Source: Pseudomonas sp.
GTDB lineage: Bacteria > Pseudomonadota > Gammaproteobacteria > Pseudomonadales > Pseudomonadaceae
Direction: 5' to 3'
Length of the DNA stretch: 58,404 nt
Assembly (NCBI GenBank): GCA_030656145.1
Contig: JAUSOF010000066.1
Location: 1 to 58,404 of the forward strand
Shown: positions 8,095 to 19,060 of the stretch, one piece after another
Numbering within the stretch: the first letter of the stretch is position 1
Layout of the letters: every line of letters starts with the position of its first letter
Position numbers and translations under genes: made by a program
The notes under the pieces: model-generated
The model's database searches: none
What the model saw: only the letters and a program-made list of their open reading frames with translations
Told to the model about the DNA's origin: nothing

Positions 8095-9783
8095 CTAGGC
8101 GATATCACGCAGCTCACGACGGAGGATCTTGCCCACCGGGGTCATCGGCAAGGAGTCGCGGAAGACGATGTGCTTGGGCACCTTGTAGCCGGTGAAGTTT
8201 TCCTTGCAGAAAGCCTTCAACTCCTCGGCATTGAGACCCGCATCGCGGGCGACCACGAACAGCTTGACCGCCTCGCCGGACTTTTCGTCAGGCACACCAA
8301 TCGCCGCGCAACTGACCACTTGCGGGTGGCCCATGACCACGTCCTCGATCTCGTTGGGATACACATTGAAGCCAGAGATGATGATCATGTCCTTCTTGCG
8401 GTCGACGATGCGCACAAAGCCATCTGGATCGATGACCCCAATGTCGCCGCTCTTGAACCAGCCCTCGGCGTCCAGTACCTCGCGGGTGGCGTCTTCACGC
8501 TGCCAATAGCCCTTCATCACCTGCGGGCCCTTGATACACAACTCGCCGCGCTCGCCCAGCGCCAGCGTGTTGCCATCGTCATCGATGACCTTGAACGCCG
8601 TGCCTGGCACCGGAATACCCACCGTCCCCAGGCGTGCCTGAGCGCCGTAGGGGTTGGTGCTGGCCACTGGTGCAGTCTCGGTGAGGCCGTAGCCTTCGAC
8701 CACTGTGCAGCCGGTGATGGCCTGCCAACGCTCGGCGGTGGCCTTGACCAGCGCGGTGCCGCCGGAGTTGGTGACCTTGAGCTTGGAGAAATCCAGGTTC
8801 TTGAATTCCGGGTGATCCATCAAGGCAACGAACAGGGTGTTGAGGCCCAGCAGCGCGGAAAATTGCCACTTGCTCAGCTCCTTGATGAAGCCAGCGATGT
8901 CGCGCGGGTTGGTGATCAGCACGTTGTGGTTGCCATTGACCATCATGCACATGCAGTTCGCGGTAAACGCATAGATATGGTAAAGCGGCAGCGGCGCGAT
9001 CATGATTTCCTGGCCCTGCTTCATCAGCGGGCTGCCGTCCTCCCCCAACTGCGACAGGCAGGCATCGACCTGCAGCATGTTGGCCACCAGGTTGCCGTGG
9101 GTCAGCATGGCGCCCTTGGCCACCCCGGTGGTACCGCCGGTGTACTGCAGCACGGCAACATCATCGTGACCGAGCTTAGGCGACTTGACCCCGTGCCCAC
9201 GGCCTTGCTTGAGTGCCGCCTTGAACGACAAGGCCTGGGGCAGATGGTAGTCCGGCACCATCTTCTTGACCTTCTTCACCACGGTGTTGACCAGCCACCC
9301 CTTGAGGCTCGGCAACATGTCGCCCATCCGCGCTTCGATCAGGTAGTCAATCTCGGTGTCGGGCAGCACATCCTGCACCAGCTTGCCGAACATGTTCAGG
9401 TAGACCAGGGCACGTACGCCAGCATCCTTGAACTGATGGCGCATCTCGCGGGCGGTGTACAGCGGGTTGGTGTTGACCACGATCAACCCGGCGCGCATGG
9501 CGCCGAACACCGCAATCGGGTATTGCAGGATATTGGGCATCTGCACGGCAATCCGGTCGCCGGGTTGCAGGTCGGTATGTTTTTGCAGGTAGCTGGCAAA
9601 GGCGCCGGACAGGCGATCCAGCTCGGCATACGTCAGGGTCACGCCCAGATTGCTGAACGCCGGGCGGTCGGCGAATTTCTTGCACGAACGTTCGAACACC
9701 TCGATCACCGACGAGTAGGCACTCATGTCGATAGTATTGGGCACACCGGCCGGGCGTTTGTCGTTCCAGAAATCAGGCTGCAT
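8095..9783 (-). CDS. fadD2: Long-chain fatty acid-CoA ligase FadD2
   Basis: A second 562-residue acyl-CoA ligase, similar to its neighbour along its whole length. It carries YTGGTTGVAKG, ITNPRDIAGF and the C-terminal GWFKSGDIG ... RIVDRKKDMIIISGFNVYP signature. The start MQPDFWNDKRPAGVP (ATG at 9781-9783) agrees with P. aeruginosa FadD2 as I remember it. In P. aeruginosa the two tandem ligases differ in chain-length and in vivo roles and respond to fatty acids; whether that holds here is inference. It is divergent from a lipase-like gene and phaJ1, a grouping that fits lipid turnover. Confidence 0.95.
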   Translation of the reverse strand: MQPDFWNDKRPAGVPNTIDMSAYSSVIEVFERSCKKFADRPAFSNLGVTLTYAELDRLSGAFASYLQKHTDLQPGDRIAVQMPNILQYPIAVFGAMRAGLIVVNTNPLYTAREMRHQFKDAGVRALVYLNMFGKLVQDVLPDTEIDYLIEARMGDMLPSLKGWLVNTVVKKVKKMVPDYHLPQALSFKAALKQGRGHGVKSPKLGHDDVAVLQYTGGTTGVAKGAMLTHGNLVANMLQVDACLSQLGEDGSPLMKQGQEIMIAPLPLYHIYAFTANCMCMMVNGNHNVLITNPRDIAGFIKELSKWQFSALLGLNTLFVALMDHPEFKNLDFSKLKVTNSGGTALVKATAERWQAITGCTVVEGYGLTETAPVASTNPYGAQARLGTVGIPVPGTAFKVIDDDGNTLALGERGELCIKGPQVMKGYWQREDATREVLDAEGWFKSGDIGVIDPDGFVRIVDRKKDMIIISGFNVYPNEIEDVVMGHPQVVSCAAIGVPDEKSGEAVKLFVVARDAGLNAEELKAFCKENFTGYKVPKHIVFRDSLPMTPVGKILRRELRDIA

Positions 9784-10010
9784 TATTTTTATCCTCGTCC
9801 CCTGAAAGTGTCTGCTCCGCGGTATCCGCCATGGCAAAAATCACCACGACGGCCGGCAAGAGGCTGACCGGACGTTAGCAGCTCCGCTACGCAGCGCAAA
9901 TACTTGCGGGGCGTCATTGACAGCGTGAATCTTCGATCACGCCATACGGCTGGGAAAAGCCTGCGCGCAAGCTCTACAATGCCAGGCTCCAAACGGCCGA
10001 AGGATTCGCC

Positions 10011-10973
10011 ATGCAGCACAATGCCTTTTGGCTCAGTAGCAGCGATGCCGTGCCGCTCTATGTGAACCGCTGGTTTGCCGAACAACCGCCGAAAGCGGTG
10101 GTGATGGTGGCCCATGGCATGGCCGAGCACAGCGGGCGCTATGCTCGCCTGGGCGCCGCCCTGGTCGCTGCGGGCTTCGAACTCTATGCCCACGACCAGC
10201 GCGGCCACGGCAAGACGGCCGAACACGGTCGCCTAGGGCACTATGCGGACGCCGATGGCTGGAACCTGGTCGTGGGCGATCTGGCGTGCCTCAACCATCA
10301 TATTCGTCAGCAGCACCCGCAGACGCCGATCTTCCTGCTGGGCCACAGCATGGGCAGCTACATCGGCCAGGCTTATTTAATGCAGCACAGCTGCAGCCTG
10401 CAGGGCGCCATCCTGTCCGGCTCCAACTACCAGCCACTGGCGCTGTACCGCGCAGCCCGGCTGATTGCCCGCTTCGAGCGCTGGCGTCAGGGGCCTACCG
10501 GAAAAAGCGCACTGATCGAGTGGATATCCTTCGGCGCGTTCAACAAGGCCTTCAAGCCCAACCGCACCCGCTTCGACTGGCTGAGCCGCGACCCTGCCGA
10601 AGTAGATGCCTACCTCAACGACCCGCTCTGCGGTTTGCGCTGCAGCAACCAGTTATGGCTCGACCTGCTCGACGGTCTGCTGCAGATCACCCCGCTGCAT
10701 AACCTGGCGCAGATCGACTGCAAACTGCCGCTGCTAGTGATCGGGGGCGCCTGCGACCCGGTCAGCGACGGCAAGCGCTTAACCGACCTGGCCACCGCCC
10801 TGCGCGAGGCCGGCCATACCCAGGCGCAACTTAAAATCTATCCGGGTGCTCGCCACGAGCTGCTCAACGAGAGCAACCGTGACGATGTCACCGCCGACTT
10901 GATCGACTGGCTGGAACAGGCCCTGAGCCCTCCCCGCCAGCTCCACCCACAGCCCCAGGAGAAACACCCATGA
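10011..10973 (+). CDS. Alpha/beta hydrolase, lysophospholipase/monoacylglycerol lipase-like
   Basis: A 320-residue serine hydrolase of the monoacylglycerol lipase/lysophospholipase type. Early motifs VVMVAHGMAEHSGRY (oxyanion region) and DQRGHGKT are typical. The nucleophile is Ser113 in GHSMGS; later ACDPVSDG and PGARHELLNE supply the likely Asp and His. No signal peptide is visible, so it probably acts in the cytoplasm. The stop overlaps the phaJ1 start by 4 bp (ATGA), which implies translational coupling. Divergence from fadD2 suggests that it releases fatty acids from lysolipids or monoglycerides for activation; its substrate is not known. Confidence 0.88.
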   Translation: MQHNAFWLSSSDAVPLYVNRWFAEQPPKAVVMVAHGMAEHSGRYARLGAALVAAGFELYAHDQRGHGKTAEHGRLGHYADADGWNLVVGDLACLNHHIRQQHPQTPIFLLGHSMGSYIGQAYLMQHSCSLQGAILSGSNYQPLALYRAARLIARFERWRQGPTGKSALIEWISFGAFNKAFKPNRTRFDWLSRDPAEVDAYLNDPLCGLRCSNQLWLDLLDGLLQITPLHNLAQIDCKLPLLVIGGACDPVSDGKRLTDLATALREAGHTQAQLKIYPGARHELLNESNRDDVTADLIDWLEQALSPPRQLHPQPQEKHP

Positions 10974-11440
10974 GTCAAAGCAGCAACACACCTTACGACG
11001 TTTTAGAAGTAGGCCAGACCGCCAGCTACAGCAAGACCGTCGAAGAGCGCGATATCCAATTGTTCGCCGCTGTTTCCGGCGACCGTAACCCCGTGCACCT
11101 GGACGCCGAATACGCCGCCACCACCATGTTCAAGGAGCGCATCGCCCACGGCATGTTCAGCGGCGCCCTGATCAGCGCGGCTGTGGCCTGCGAACTGCCC
11201 GGTCCCGGCACCATCTACCTGGGCCAGCAAATGCGCTTCACCGCGCCAGTGAAACTCGGCGACACCCTCACCGTGCGCCTGGAAATCCTGGAAAAACTGC
11301 CGAAATTCCGCGTGCGTGTCGCCACCCGGGTGTTCAACCAGAATGACGAACTGGTCGTCGACGGTGAGGCGGAAATCCTCGCCCCGCGTAAACAGCAGAC
11401 CGTAGAACTGGCTGAGCTGCCGCCAATCACCATCGGTTAA
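10970..11440 (+). CDS. phaJ1: (R)-specific enoyl-CoA hydratase PhaJ1 (MaoC-like)
   Basis: A 156-residue single hot-dog MaoC-like hydratase. The hydratase-2 motif has Asp38 and His43 in SGDRNPVHLD, followed by RIAHGMFSGALISA. The length and sequence fit PhaJ1 of P. aeruginosa, which hydrates short-chain 2-enoyl-CoA to (R)-3-hydroxyacyl-CoA and can feed beta-oxidation intermediates into polyhydroxyalkanoate. It is translationally coupled to the preceding hydrolase gene. No PHA synthase is in the window, so a PHA link here is inferred from the family. Confidence 0.88.
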   Translation: MSQSSNTPYDVLEVGQTASYSKTVEERDIQLFAAVSGDRNPVHLDAEYAATTMFKERIAHGMFSGALISAAVACELPGPGTIYLGQQMRFTAPVKLGDTLTVRLEILEKLPKFRVRVATRVFNQNDELVVDGEAEILAPRKQQTVELAELPPITIG

Positions 11441-11601
11441 GCCCCGATTTTTGCGCGGAGGTGATATTCAGCCTGCGCTACTAGCGGGCTCGATGAGGTG
11501 GCGGGCTGAGGCGCATCACTGATCGCCGCCAATCCCCATCCGTCAGCCCGCAAGAACACCCTTGTCGCGAACTGCCCCCAACTGCTTCACTGGAGAACTC
11601 C

Positions 11602-12108
11602 ATGTCCCTGTCCATGTACCAAGCATCCGTGCCGGTGTTTATCCGCCAACTCGGCAACCTGTCGACCATCCTCGGCCTGGCTGCCACCGACGCCGAAAAT
11701 CGCAAGATCGAGCCCGGCGTCTTGCTCAATGCCCGCCTGGCCCCGGACATGTTCCCGCTGAGCCGTCAGGTACAGATCGCCTGCGATGGCGCCTTGGCTG
11801 GCACCGCACTACTGGCCAACATTGACGCACCCAGCCAGACCGATGACGAAACCAGCTTCGCTGAACTGCAAGCACGGATTGCCGGGGTTCAGGCCTTCCT
11901 CCAAAGCGTTAGCGCGGCGCAGATCGACGGCAGTGATGAGCGCACCGTGACCCTCTCGCGTCGCGGCAAGGACACCCACTTCCAGGGCCAGGCCTTCCTG
12001 CTCGATCACGTCATGCCAAACTTCTATTTCCACCTCACTACCGCCTACGCCATCCTGCGTCACAACGGCGTCGCCATCGGCAAGCGCGACTTCCTCGGCA
12101 CCCGCTGA
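11602..12108 (+). CDS. DUF1993 family protein
   Basis: A 168-residue protein of the DUF1993 family (DinB/YfiT-like four-helix fold, from established family knowledge). Recognisable pieces are the N-terminal MSLSMYQASVPVFIRQL and the C-terminal FYFHLTTAYAILRHNGV ... GKRDFLG. Function is unknown. It follows phaJ1 after 161 bp in the same direction and may belong to the same transcript; the same gene order exists in other Pseudomonas. The start follows a clear GGAG box at about 11591-11594. Confidence 0.85.
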   Translation: MSLSMYQASVPVFIRQLGNLSTILGLAATDAENRKIEPGVLLNARLAPDMFPLSRQVQIACDGALAGTALLANIDAPSQTDDETSFAELQARIAGVQAFLQSVSAAQIDGSDERTVTLSRRGKDTHFQGQAFLLDHVMPNFYFHLTTAYAILRHNGVAIGKRDFLGTR

Positions 12109-12205
12109 GCAGTAAGACCAAGGGTGGGCCTCGGCCCACCCTGCTGCTACAACCATGCGTCATCCACAGACAACCTGCGGCCATGCCTCTTGCCGGTATA
12201 TACCT

Positions 12206-12226
12206 AAAAGTCCAATATGGATTTTT
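12206..12226. promoter_or_regulatory. Candidate DauR operator upstream of dauB
   Basis: An inverted repeat AAAAGTCCA-ATA-TGGATTTTT with one mismatch between 9-bp arms lies 28 bp before the dauB start. A TATATA stretch (about 12196-12201) lies just upstream. The symmetry and promoter position fit a site for DauR, the regulator at the end of this operon. No experimental site was consulted. Confidence 0.45.
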
Positions 12227-12253
12227 AAGTTTACAGCCAGCTGGAGTTTCCTC

Positions 12254-14351
<2,098 letters not shown>

Positions 14352-14413
14352 GCGGCCTAGCGCAGGCAAAGTGGCCGGCAGGTGACGCCTCGCACGCTTT
14401 GCGCCACACTCGC

Positions 14414-14436
14414 AGCGCCCCGCGTTATGGGGCGCT
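14414..14436. other. Perfect hairpin just upstream of dauR
   Basis: AGCGCCCC (14414-14421) and GGGGCGCT (14429-14436) form an 8-bp GC-rich stem with a 7-base loop. No T-run follows, and the dauR ribosome-binding site begins 4-5 bases later. It may cause partial termination, so that dauR is expressed below dauB and dauA, or mask translation. Confidence 0.5.
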
Positions 14437-14450
14437 GACTGGAGCCTTTG

Positions 14451-15095
14451 ATGCAGCCGACATCCACCACCGACCTGGATAATTACCGGGTTATCGCCGA
14501 CGCCATCGCCACCCTGTTTTTCCCCCACGCAGAAGTGGTGCTACACGACCTGCGCACACAGAAAGTCGACTACATCGCCAACAACATTTCCAAGCGTGAG
14601 ATCGGCGACGATGCGGCCCTGGAAGACCTGCTCAGCAGCGACGGGCACGAGCGCACCATCGGCCCTTACGAAAAACTCAACTGGGACGGGCAAAACATTC
14701 GCTCGGTCAGCAGCGTGCTGCGCGACGCCCGGGGCGTTCCGATCGCAGTGCTGTGCATCAACCTGAATATTTCACTGTTCGAAAGCGCCAAGGCGGCCCT
14801 GGATCTATTTCTCTCTCCCAGTAAGCTGATTCCCCAGCCGGAGGCGCTGTTCCGTGACGATTGGCAGGAACGCATCAACACCTTCCTGCACAGCTGGCTG
14901 CGCCAGCGTCAGCTTGGTCTCAACTTGCTGACCCGCGAACACAAGCGCGAACTGGTCGAGGCCCTGCATGCCGAAGGGGCATTCAAAGGCAAGAGCGCCG
15001 GCAACTACGTGGCCAGCGTGCTCAACATGGGCCGCGCGACGGTGTACAAGCATTTGAAAGAGATCAAGGAAGAAACAGCCCCCAAGGCCGGCTGA
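14451..15095 (+). CDS. dauR: Transcriptional regulator DauR (YheO-like PAS domain, HTH)
   Basis: A 214-residue regulator with an N-terminal YheO-like PAS domain (ATLFFPHAEVVLHDL ... VDYIANNISKREIGD) and a C-terminal helix-turn-helix (about residues 165-205, AEGAFKGKSAGNYVASVLNMGRATVYKHLK, given here as family landmarks). In P. aeruginosa DauR represses the dauBAR operon until D-arginine is present. The ATG at 14451 lies six bases after GGAG. The preceding ttg is less likely as a start. About 100 bp with a hairpin separate it from dauA. Confidence 0.9.
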   Translation: MQPTSTTDLDNYRVIADAIATLFFPHAEVVLHDLRTQKVDYIANNISKREIGDDAALEDLLSSDGHERTIGPYEKLNWDGQNIRSVSSVLRDARGVPIAVLCINLNISLFESAKAALDLFLSPSKLIPQPEALFRDDWQERINTFLHSWLRQRQLGLNLLTREHKRELVEALHAEGAFKGKSAGNYVASVLNMGRATVYKHLKEIKEETAPKAG

Positions 15096-15143
15096 TGCGC
15101 CAGCTCGCGACCCTGGGTGCCCAGAAACAGACAGCCGAATGAC

Positions 15144-15887
15144 CTAGCGATTGGCCGCCGCGACTATCAGCTGCTTCATCTCCACCACTGCCTGCTTGAA
15201 ACCGACAAACAGCGCATGGGCGACCAGGGCGTGGCCGATGTTCAGCTCGTTGATCCCCGGGATCGCTGCCACCGGCTCGACATTGTGGTAGTGCAGACCG
15301 TGACCGGCGTTGACGATCAGGCCGTGGGCCAGGCCGCAGGCCACGCCGTCGCGAATGCGCGCCAACTCCCTGGCTGTTTCGGCCGGGGTAACGGCATCGG
15401 CATAGCGCCCGGTATGCAGTTCGATAGCCGGCGCACCGACGCGTTTGGAGGCTTCGATCTGCTGCGGGTCAGGGTCGATGAACAGCGAGACTTCGCAGCC
15501 GATTCGGCTCAGGCGCTCCACGGCAGCGCGAATCCGCGCTTCTTGCCCCGCCACATCCAGCCCTCCCTCAGTGGTCAGTTCCTGACGGGTTTCCGGCACC
15601 AGACAAACGTGCTCAGGCCGAATGCTTTCGGCGAAGGCGAGCATCTCTTCGGTAACGCCCATTTCGAAGTTCATCCGCGTCTGCATAACCTCCTTGAGCA
15701 TCCGTACGTCGCGCTCCTGGATATGCCGGCGGTCTTCGCGCAGATGCACGGTGATGCCATCTGCACCGGCCTCTTCGGCGTCCAGCGCGGCCTTGACCGG
15801 GTCCGGATAGCGTGTGCCGCGGGCCTGGCGCAGGGTCGCCACATGGTCGATATTCACACCCAGCAGAATACGGTTAGCGTCAGTCAC
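15144..15887 (-). CDS. pdxJ: Pyridoxine 5'-phosphate synthase PdxJ
   Basis: A 247-residue TIM-barrel enzyme that condenses 1-deoxy-D-xylulose 5-phosphate with 3-amino-2-oxopropyl phosphate to pyridoxine 5'-phosphate, the ring-closing step of vitamin B6 synthesis. Hallmarks are [17 protein letters not shown] at the N-terminus, [29 protein letters not shown] and [11 protein letters not shown] near the end. It overlaps recO by 8 bp and is the last gene of the lepA-to-pdxJ series. Confidence 0.97.
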   Translation of the reverse strand: MTDANRILLGVNIDHVATLRQARGTRYPDPVKAALDAEEAGADGITVHLREDRRHIQERDVRMLKEVMQTRMNFEMGVTEEMLAFAESIRPEHVCLVPETRQELTTEGGLDVAGQEARIRAAVERLSRIGCEVSLFIDPDPQQIEASKRVGAPAIELHTGRYADAVTPAETARELARIRDGVACGLAHGLIVNAGHGLHYHNVEPVAAIPGINELNIGHALVAHALFVGFKQAVVEMKQLIVAAANR

Positions 15888-16572
15888 GTGGTGGCTCCTT
15901 GAGCGTCATGAACAGTTCGCGGCTGACCAGCGGTCGGCCGCCTAAATGGGGTGCCAGGGCCTGGCGCATCAGGCGCTTGGCCGCCGCCAGGGCGCCCGGT
16001 GCGCTCCAGTCGGCCTCGGCCATGGCGAGTAATTGGTTGCCGTGGAACACCCCCGGCTGCAACTGACCGACCGCTTCCAGGCCAGCATCCGCTTGCAGGC
16101 GATAGAGGCCAGTCGCCACGATCGGCTGGCCCTGCCGATCAACATCCAGGGCGAAACCATAGCCCAGCTCATCAAGCAAACGCCATTCAAAAGAACGCAG
16201 CAAGGGCTCCAGCGCCCGGCCCTGGGCCAGCGCCAGCACGGTCATGGCATAGTGTTCGAAGGTTGCCGGGTGCGGGTCTTGCTCTGGCAGCAGGCGGATC
16301 AGCAGCTCGTTCAGGTAGAGACCACTGAACAGCGCCTCGCCGTGCAACAGGTTGGGGATGCCGGCGGCCTCGAGACGGCTGACGTTCTTCAGCTCACTGC
16401 GCCCGCGGAACTCCACTTCCAGCGGCACGAACGGCCGCGCCAGAGTACCGGCTTTGCCTCGCGCCCCGCGCATGACTGCGCGCAGGCGACCTTGTGGAGT
16501 CAGAAAGTCCACCAGCGAGCTGCTCTCGCGGTAAGCACGGCTGTGCAACACATAGGCTGGCTGAGAGGTCAT
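15880..16572 (-). CDS. recO: DNA repair protein RecO
   Basis: A 230-residue RecO. The N-terminal OB-fold region is seen in [34 protein letters not shown], then helices with [22 protein letters not shown]. RecO works with RecR to load RecA on SSB-coated single-stranded DNA during gap repair. The zinc cysteines of some RecO proteins are absent, as in other gammaproteobacteria. It overlaps pdxJ by 8 bp; a 196-bp repeat-bearing gap separates it from era. Confidence 0.95.
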   Translation of the reverse strand: MTSQPAYVLHSRAYRESSSLVDFLTPQGRLRAVMRGARGKAGTLARPFVPLEVEFRGRSELKNVSRLEAAGIPNLLHGEALFSGLYLNELLIRLLPEQDPHPATFEHYAMTVLALAQGRALEPLLRSFEWRLLDELGYGFALDVDRQGQPIVATGLYRLQADAGLEAVGQLQPGVFHGNQLLAMAEADWSAPGALAAAKRLMRQALAPHLGGRPLVSRELFMTLKEPPRD

Positions 16573-16594
16573 GGATTGTTGACTGCTACCTTGC

Positions 16595-16716
16595 GTAGGA
16601 TGGATTAGCCGCCAACACTACAGCCGAATCAGGCAGCGTTTCTGCGTGCGGCGCAAGCCATCAATGCGTTGTACCTGCCGATGCCGTGTTGGGTTACGCG
16701 GCCCGACCCAACCTAC
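16595..16716. repeat. GTAGGATGG-type inverted repeat between era and recO
   Basis: The segment opens with GTAGGATGGATTAGCC and closes with GGCCCGACCCAACCTAC, imperfect inverted arms of the same kind as at 35517-35608. It interrupts the otherwise compact era-recO-pdxJ series. Confidence 0.6.
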
Positions 16717-16768
16717 AAACTGGCAGCGCTCTTGCGAGGGCGGGCGCAGGGATGCGCCCGCCCGTTGC

Positions 16769-17671
16769 TTACATATTGTCGTAACCCAGGGAGCGCAAGG
16801 CGCGCTCGTCGTCCGACCAACCGCTTTTGACCTTGACCCAGAGGTTGAGCATGACCTTGGAGTCGAACATCACTTCCATGTCCTTGCGCGCCTCCTGGCC
16901 GATGCGTTTGATCCGCTCGCCCTTGTCGCCAATGATAATTTTCTTCTGACCGTCGCGCTCGACCAGGATCAGCGCATGGATATGCAGAATGCGCCCGTCG
17001 CGCTTGAATTCCTCGATTTCCACGGTGATCTGATACGGCAACTCGGCGCCGAGTTGACGCATGACCTTTTCGCGCACCAGTTCGGCGGCGAAAAAACGAC
17101 TGGAGCGGTCGGTGACCTGATCTTCCGGGAAGAAATGTACGCCCTCGGGCAAACGCTCGCCGACCAGTTTTTCCAGGGTATCGAGGTTATGTCCATGCTG
17201 CGCGGAGACCGGCACGATCTCGGCGTTGGGCAACTGGGTCGCCAGCCACTCCAGGTGCGGCATCAGATCGGCCTTATCTTCAAGACGGTCGGTCTTGTTG
17301 ATCGCCAGGATCACCGGCCCCTGCACATACTGGATGCGCTCGAGGACCATCTGATCCTCGTCGGTCCAGCGGGTGCGGTCGACCACGAAGATCACCACGT
17401 CGACATCTTTCAGCGCCGACGAGGCGTTCTTGTTCATATAGCGGTTGAGGGCTTTCTCGTTGTTCTTGTGCAGGCCGGGGGTGTCTACGTAGATCGCCTG
17501 GATCTCGCCCTCGGTCTTGATCCCGAGCATGTTGTGCCGGGTGGTCTGCGGCTTGCGCGAGGTGATCGCCAGCTTCTGGCCTAGGATGTGATTGAGCAGG
17601 GTCGACTTACCCACGTTGGGCCGGCCAACAATGGCAACATAGCCACAGCGTGTAACGGGTGTATCAGTCAT
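16769..17671 (-). CDS. era: GTPase Era
   Basis: A 300-residue essential GTPase that binds the 3' end of 16S rRNA and helps to mature the 30S subunit. G1 [11 protein letters not shown] lies at about residues 14-24; DTPGLHKN is G3 and NKTDRLED is G4. A C-terminal KH domain follows, with [19 protein letters not shown] at about residues 225-243. The start [16 protein letters not shown] (ATG at 17669-17671) overlaps rnc by 8 bp, which favours it over the longer reading frame. Confidence 0.97.
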   Translation of the reverse strand: MTDTPVTRCGYVAIVGRPNVGKSTLLNHILGQKLAITSRKPQTTRHNMLGIKTEGEIQAIYVDTPGLHKNNEKALNRYMNKNASSALKDVDVVIFVVDRTRWTDEDQMVLERIQYVQGPVILAINKTDRLEDKADLMPHLEWLATQLPNAEIVPVSAQHGHNLDTLEKLVGERLPEGVHFFPEDQVTDRSSRFFAAELVREKVMRQLGAELPYQITVEIEEFKRDGRILHIHALILVERDGQKKIIIGDKGERIKRIGQEARKDMEVMFDSKVMLNLWVKVKSGWSDDERALRSLGYDNM

Positions 17672-18353
17672 GCCCATTCTCCACCCCGAGGGCAATCAAG
17701 GCAGCAGCTGCAGCAACCTGTTCGGCGATGCGACGGCTGGCACCCTGGCCCAGGGTTTTATCATTCAGTAAGGAAATCTGGCATTCGACGACGAATGTCC
17801 GGCAATGTGGATCACCCTGGATATCCACCACGTCATAGCGCGGCAGTTCACAGGCACGCGATTGCAGAAATTCCTGCAAGCGGGTTTTGGGATCCTTGTT
17901 GGTATCGACCAGCGTCAGGCTTTCCAGTTCATTGGTCAGCCAGGCAACCACGCGCTGACGCGCAGCATCCATCCCGGCATCCAGGTAGATGGCACCGATC
18001 AGCGCCTCGAGGGCATCGGCGAGAATTGACTCACGGCGAAAACCGCCGCTTTTCAACTCGCCTGAACCGAGCCGCAAGTAGTCACCCAGATCGAAGCCGC
18101 GCGCCAGGATGGCCAGGGTCTCACCCTTGACCAGGCGCGCGCGCAAGCGTGACAACTGACCTTCGCGCGCCAGGGGAAAACGCTCAAACAGCGCCTCACC
18201 GGCAACGAAGTTGAGAATGGCATCACCCAGGAACTCCAGGCGCTCATTATTGCGCCCGGCGAAACTGCGATGGGTCAGCGCCAGCACCATCAGTTCCTGG
18301 TCTTTGAAGGTATAACCGAGTTGACGCTCAAGACGAGCTAACGAAGCACTCAC
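17664..18353 (-). CDS. rnc: Ribonuclease III
   Basis: A 229-residue double-strand-specific endoribonuclease that processes rRNA precursors and structured mRNAs. The RNase III signature [20 protein letters not shown] is near residues 37-56, with the second acidic cluster [16 protein letters not shown] near 108-123. The C-terminal dsRNA-binding domain begins at about [12 protein letters not shown] and ends with [16 protein letters not shown]. It overlaps era by 8 bp and the DUF4845 gene by 4 bp, so the three are probably co-translated. Confidence 0.97.
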   Translation of the reverse strand: MSASLARLERQLGYTFKDQELMVLALTHRSFAGRNNERLEFLGDAILNFVAGEALFERFPLAREGQLSRLRARLVKGETLAILARGFDLGDYLRLGSGELKSGGFRRESILADALEALIGAIYLDAGMDAARQRVVAWLTNELESLTLVDTNKDPKTRLQEFLQSRACELPRYDVVDIQGDPHCRTFVVECQISLLNDKTLGQGASRRIAEQVAAAAALIALGVENGHD

Positions 18354-18727
18354 GGCATGCGCACGCGGTATTCTTTGTCGAACCGGACCACCAGATCGAG
18401 GTTCTCGATCAGCGGCTCGCGTTTTTCATACTTCAGATGAGCGCGAAACTCATTATTTTCAATTTTCACTTTCAGCGCTTCTTTCAAATCCAGATCACGA
18501 ATGCTGTTGACCTCCATACCCTTGCCGACATGGCCATAGAAAGCGCCAACCGAGCGGATATCCGTGGTTTGGTCAGTTTCCACCGAGGTAATGATTTTAT
18601 CCATCGACATATAGTCGAGGTAGTGCGGCAACATCTTGAATGCGGTGCTGGCGAAGAACGCCACAACCGCTAGTACCATCAACCAGCTCAGAATCGACAG
18701 GCCTTTCTGCGAACGTGCAAATGTCAT
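18350..18727 (-). CDS. DUF4845 membrane-anchored protein
   Basis: A 125-residue DUF4845 protein of unknown function, regularly found between lepB and rnc in gammaproteobacteria. The N-terminus [39 protein letters not shown] has a pilin-like F/L-SILSWLM membrane segment (about residues 9-31), with the rest probably periplasmic. The ATG at 18725-18727 lies just behind a GGGGG-containing ribosome-binding site. A MITE-like element sits in the gap between this gene and lepB and may affect its expression. Confidence 0.9.
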   Translation of the reverse strand: MTFARSQKGLSILSWLMVLAVVAFFASTAFKMLPHYLDYMSMDKIITSVETDQTTDIRSVGAFYGHVGKGMEVNSIRDLDLKEALKVKIENNEFRAHLKYEKREPLIENLDLVVRFDKEYRVRMP

Positions 18728-18770
18728 GCTTGCCCCCAAGTAAGAATAGTGTGAGTGCCCTGCGGGCTAA

Positions 18771-19002
18771 GAGGGTGTTTACAAATTACTGCGCTTGGCC
18801 ATGCTGCGTTGAAATCAGCCTCGAATGCGAGCCCAGGCTAGGCGCCCCCATCAAAATGCTCATGCACAACTCGTACACTCCGCTTTTGATTCGCTGCGCT
18901 CACCCCTGCGGGGCCAGCCGGCGGCTGTTACTTGGCTACGCCGCGTTTAGGCTGATTTCGCCTTAACTAGACGCTTCGCGCGCTACTTTTGTAAACACCC
19001 TC
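18771..19002. mobile_element. MITE-like element with 15-bp perfect terminal inverted repeats
   Basis: The 232-bp element begins GAGGGTGTTTACAAA and ends with its exact complement TTTGTAAACACCCTC. TAA flanks both ends (18768-18770 and 19003-19005), a likely 3-bp target duplication; CTAA-type duplication is also possible if the ends are drawn one base shorter. A second inverted repeat GAAATCAGCC (18811-18820) and GGCTGATTTC (18950-18959) lies inside. No protein is encoded. These are marks of a non-autonomous transposable element. It sits in the 333-bp gap between lepB and the DUF4845 gene. Confidence 0.82.
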
Positions 19003-19060
19003 TAAGACTATATATAGCCTGTGACGCCGTATTGAACAGCGCCGCAAAACAGGCGAAATG

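Noticed and set aside
6007..9867. Two open frames of over 570 codons opposite fadD1 and fadD2
   Set aside because: They mirror each other only because the two ligases are paralogues; they have no family features.
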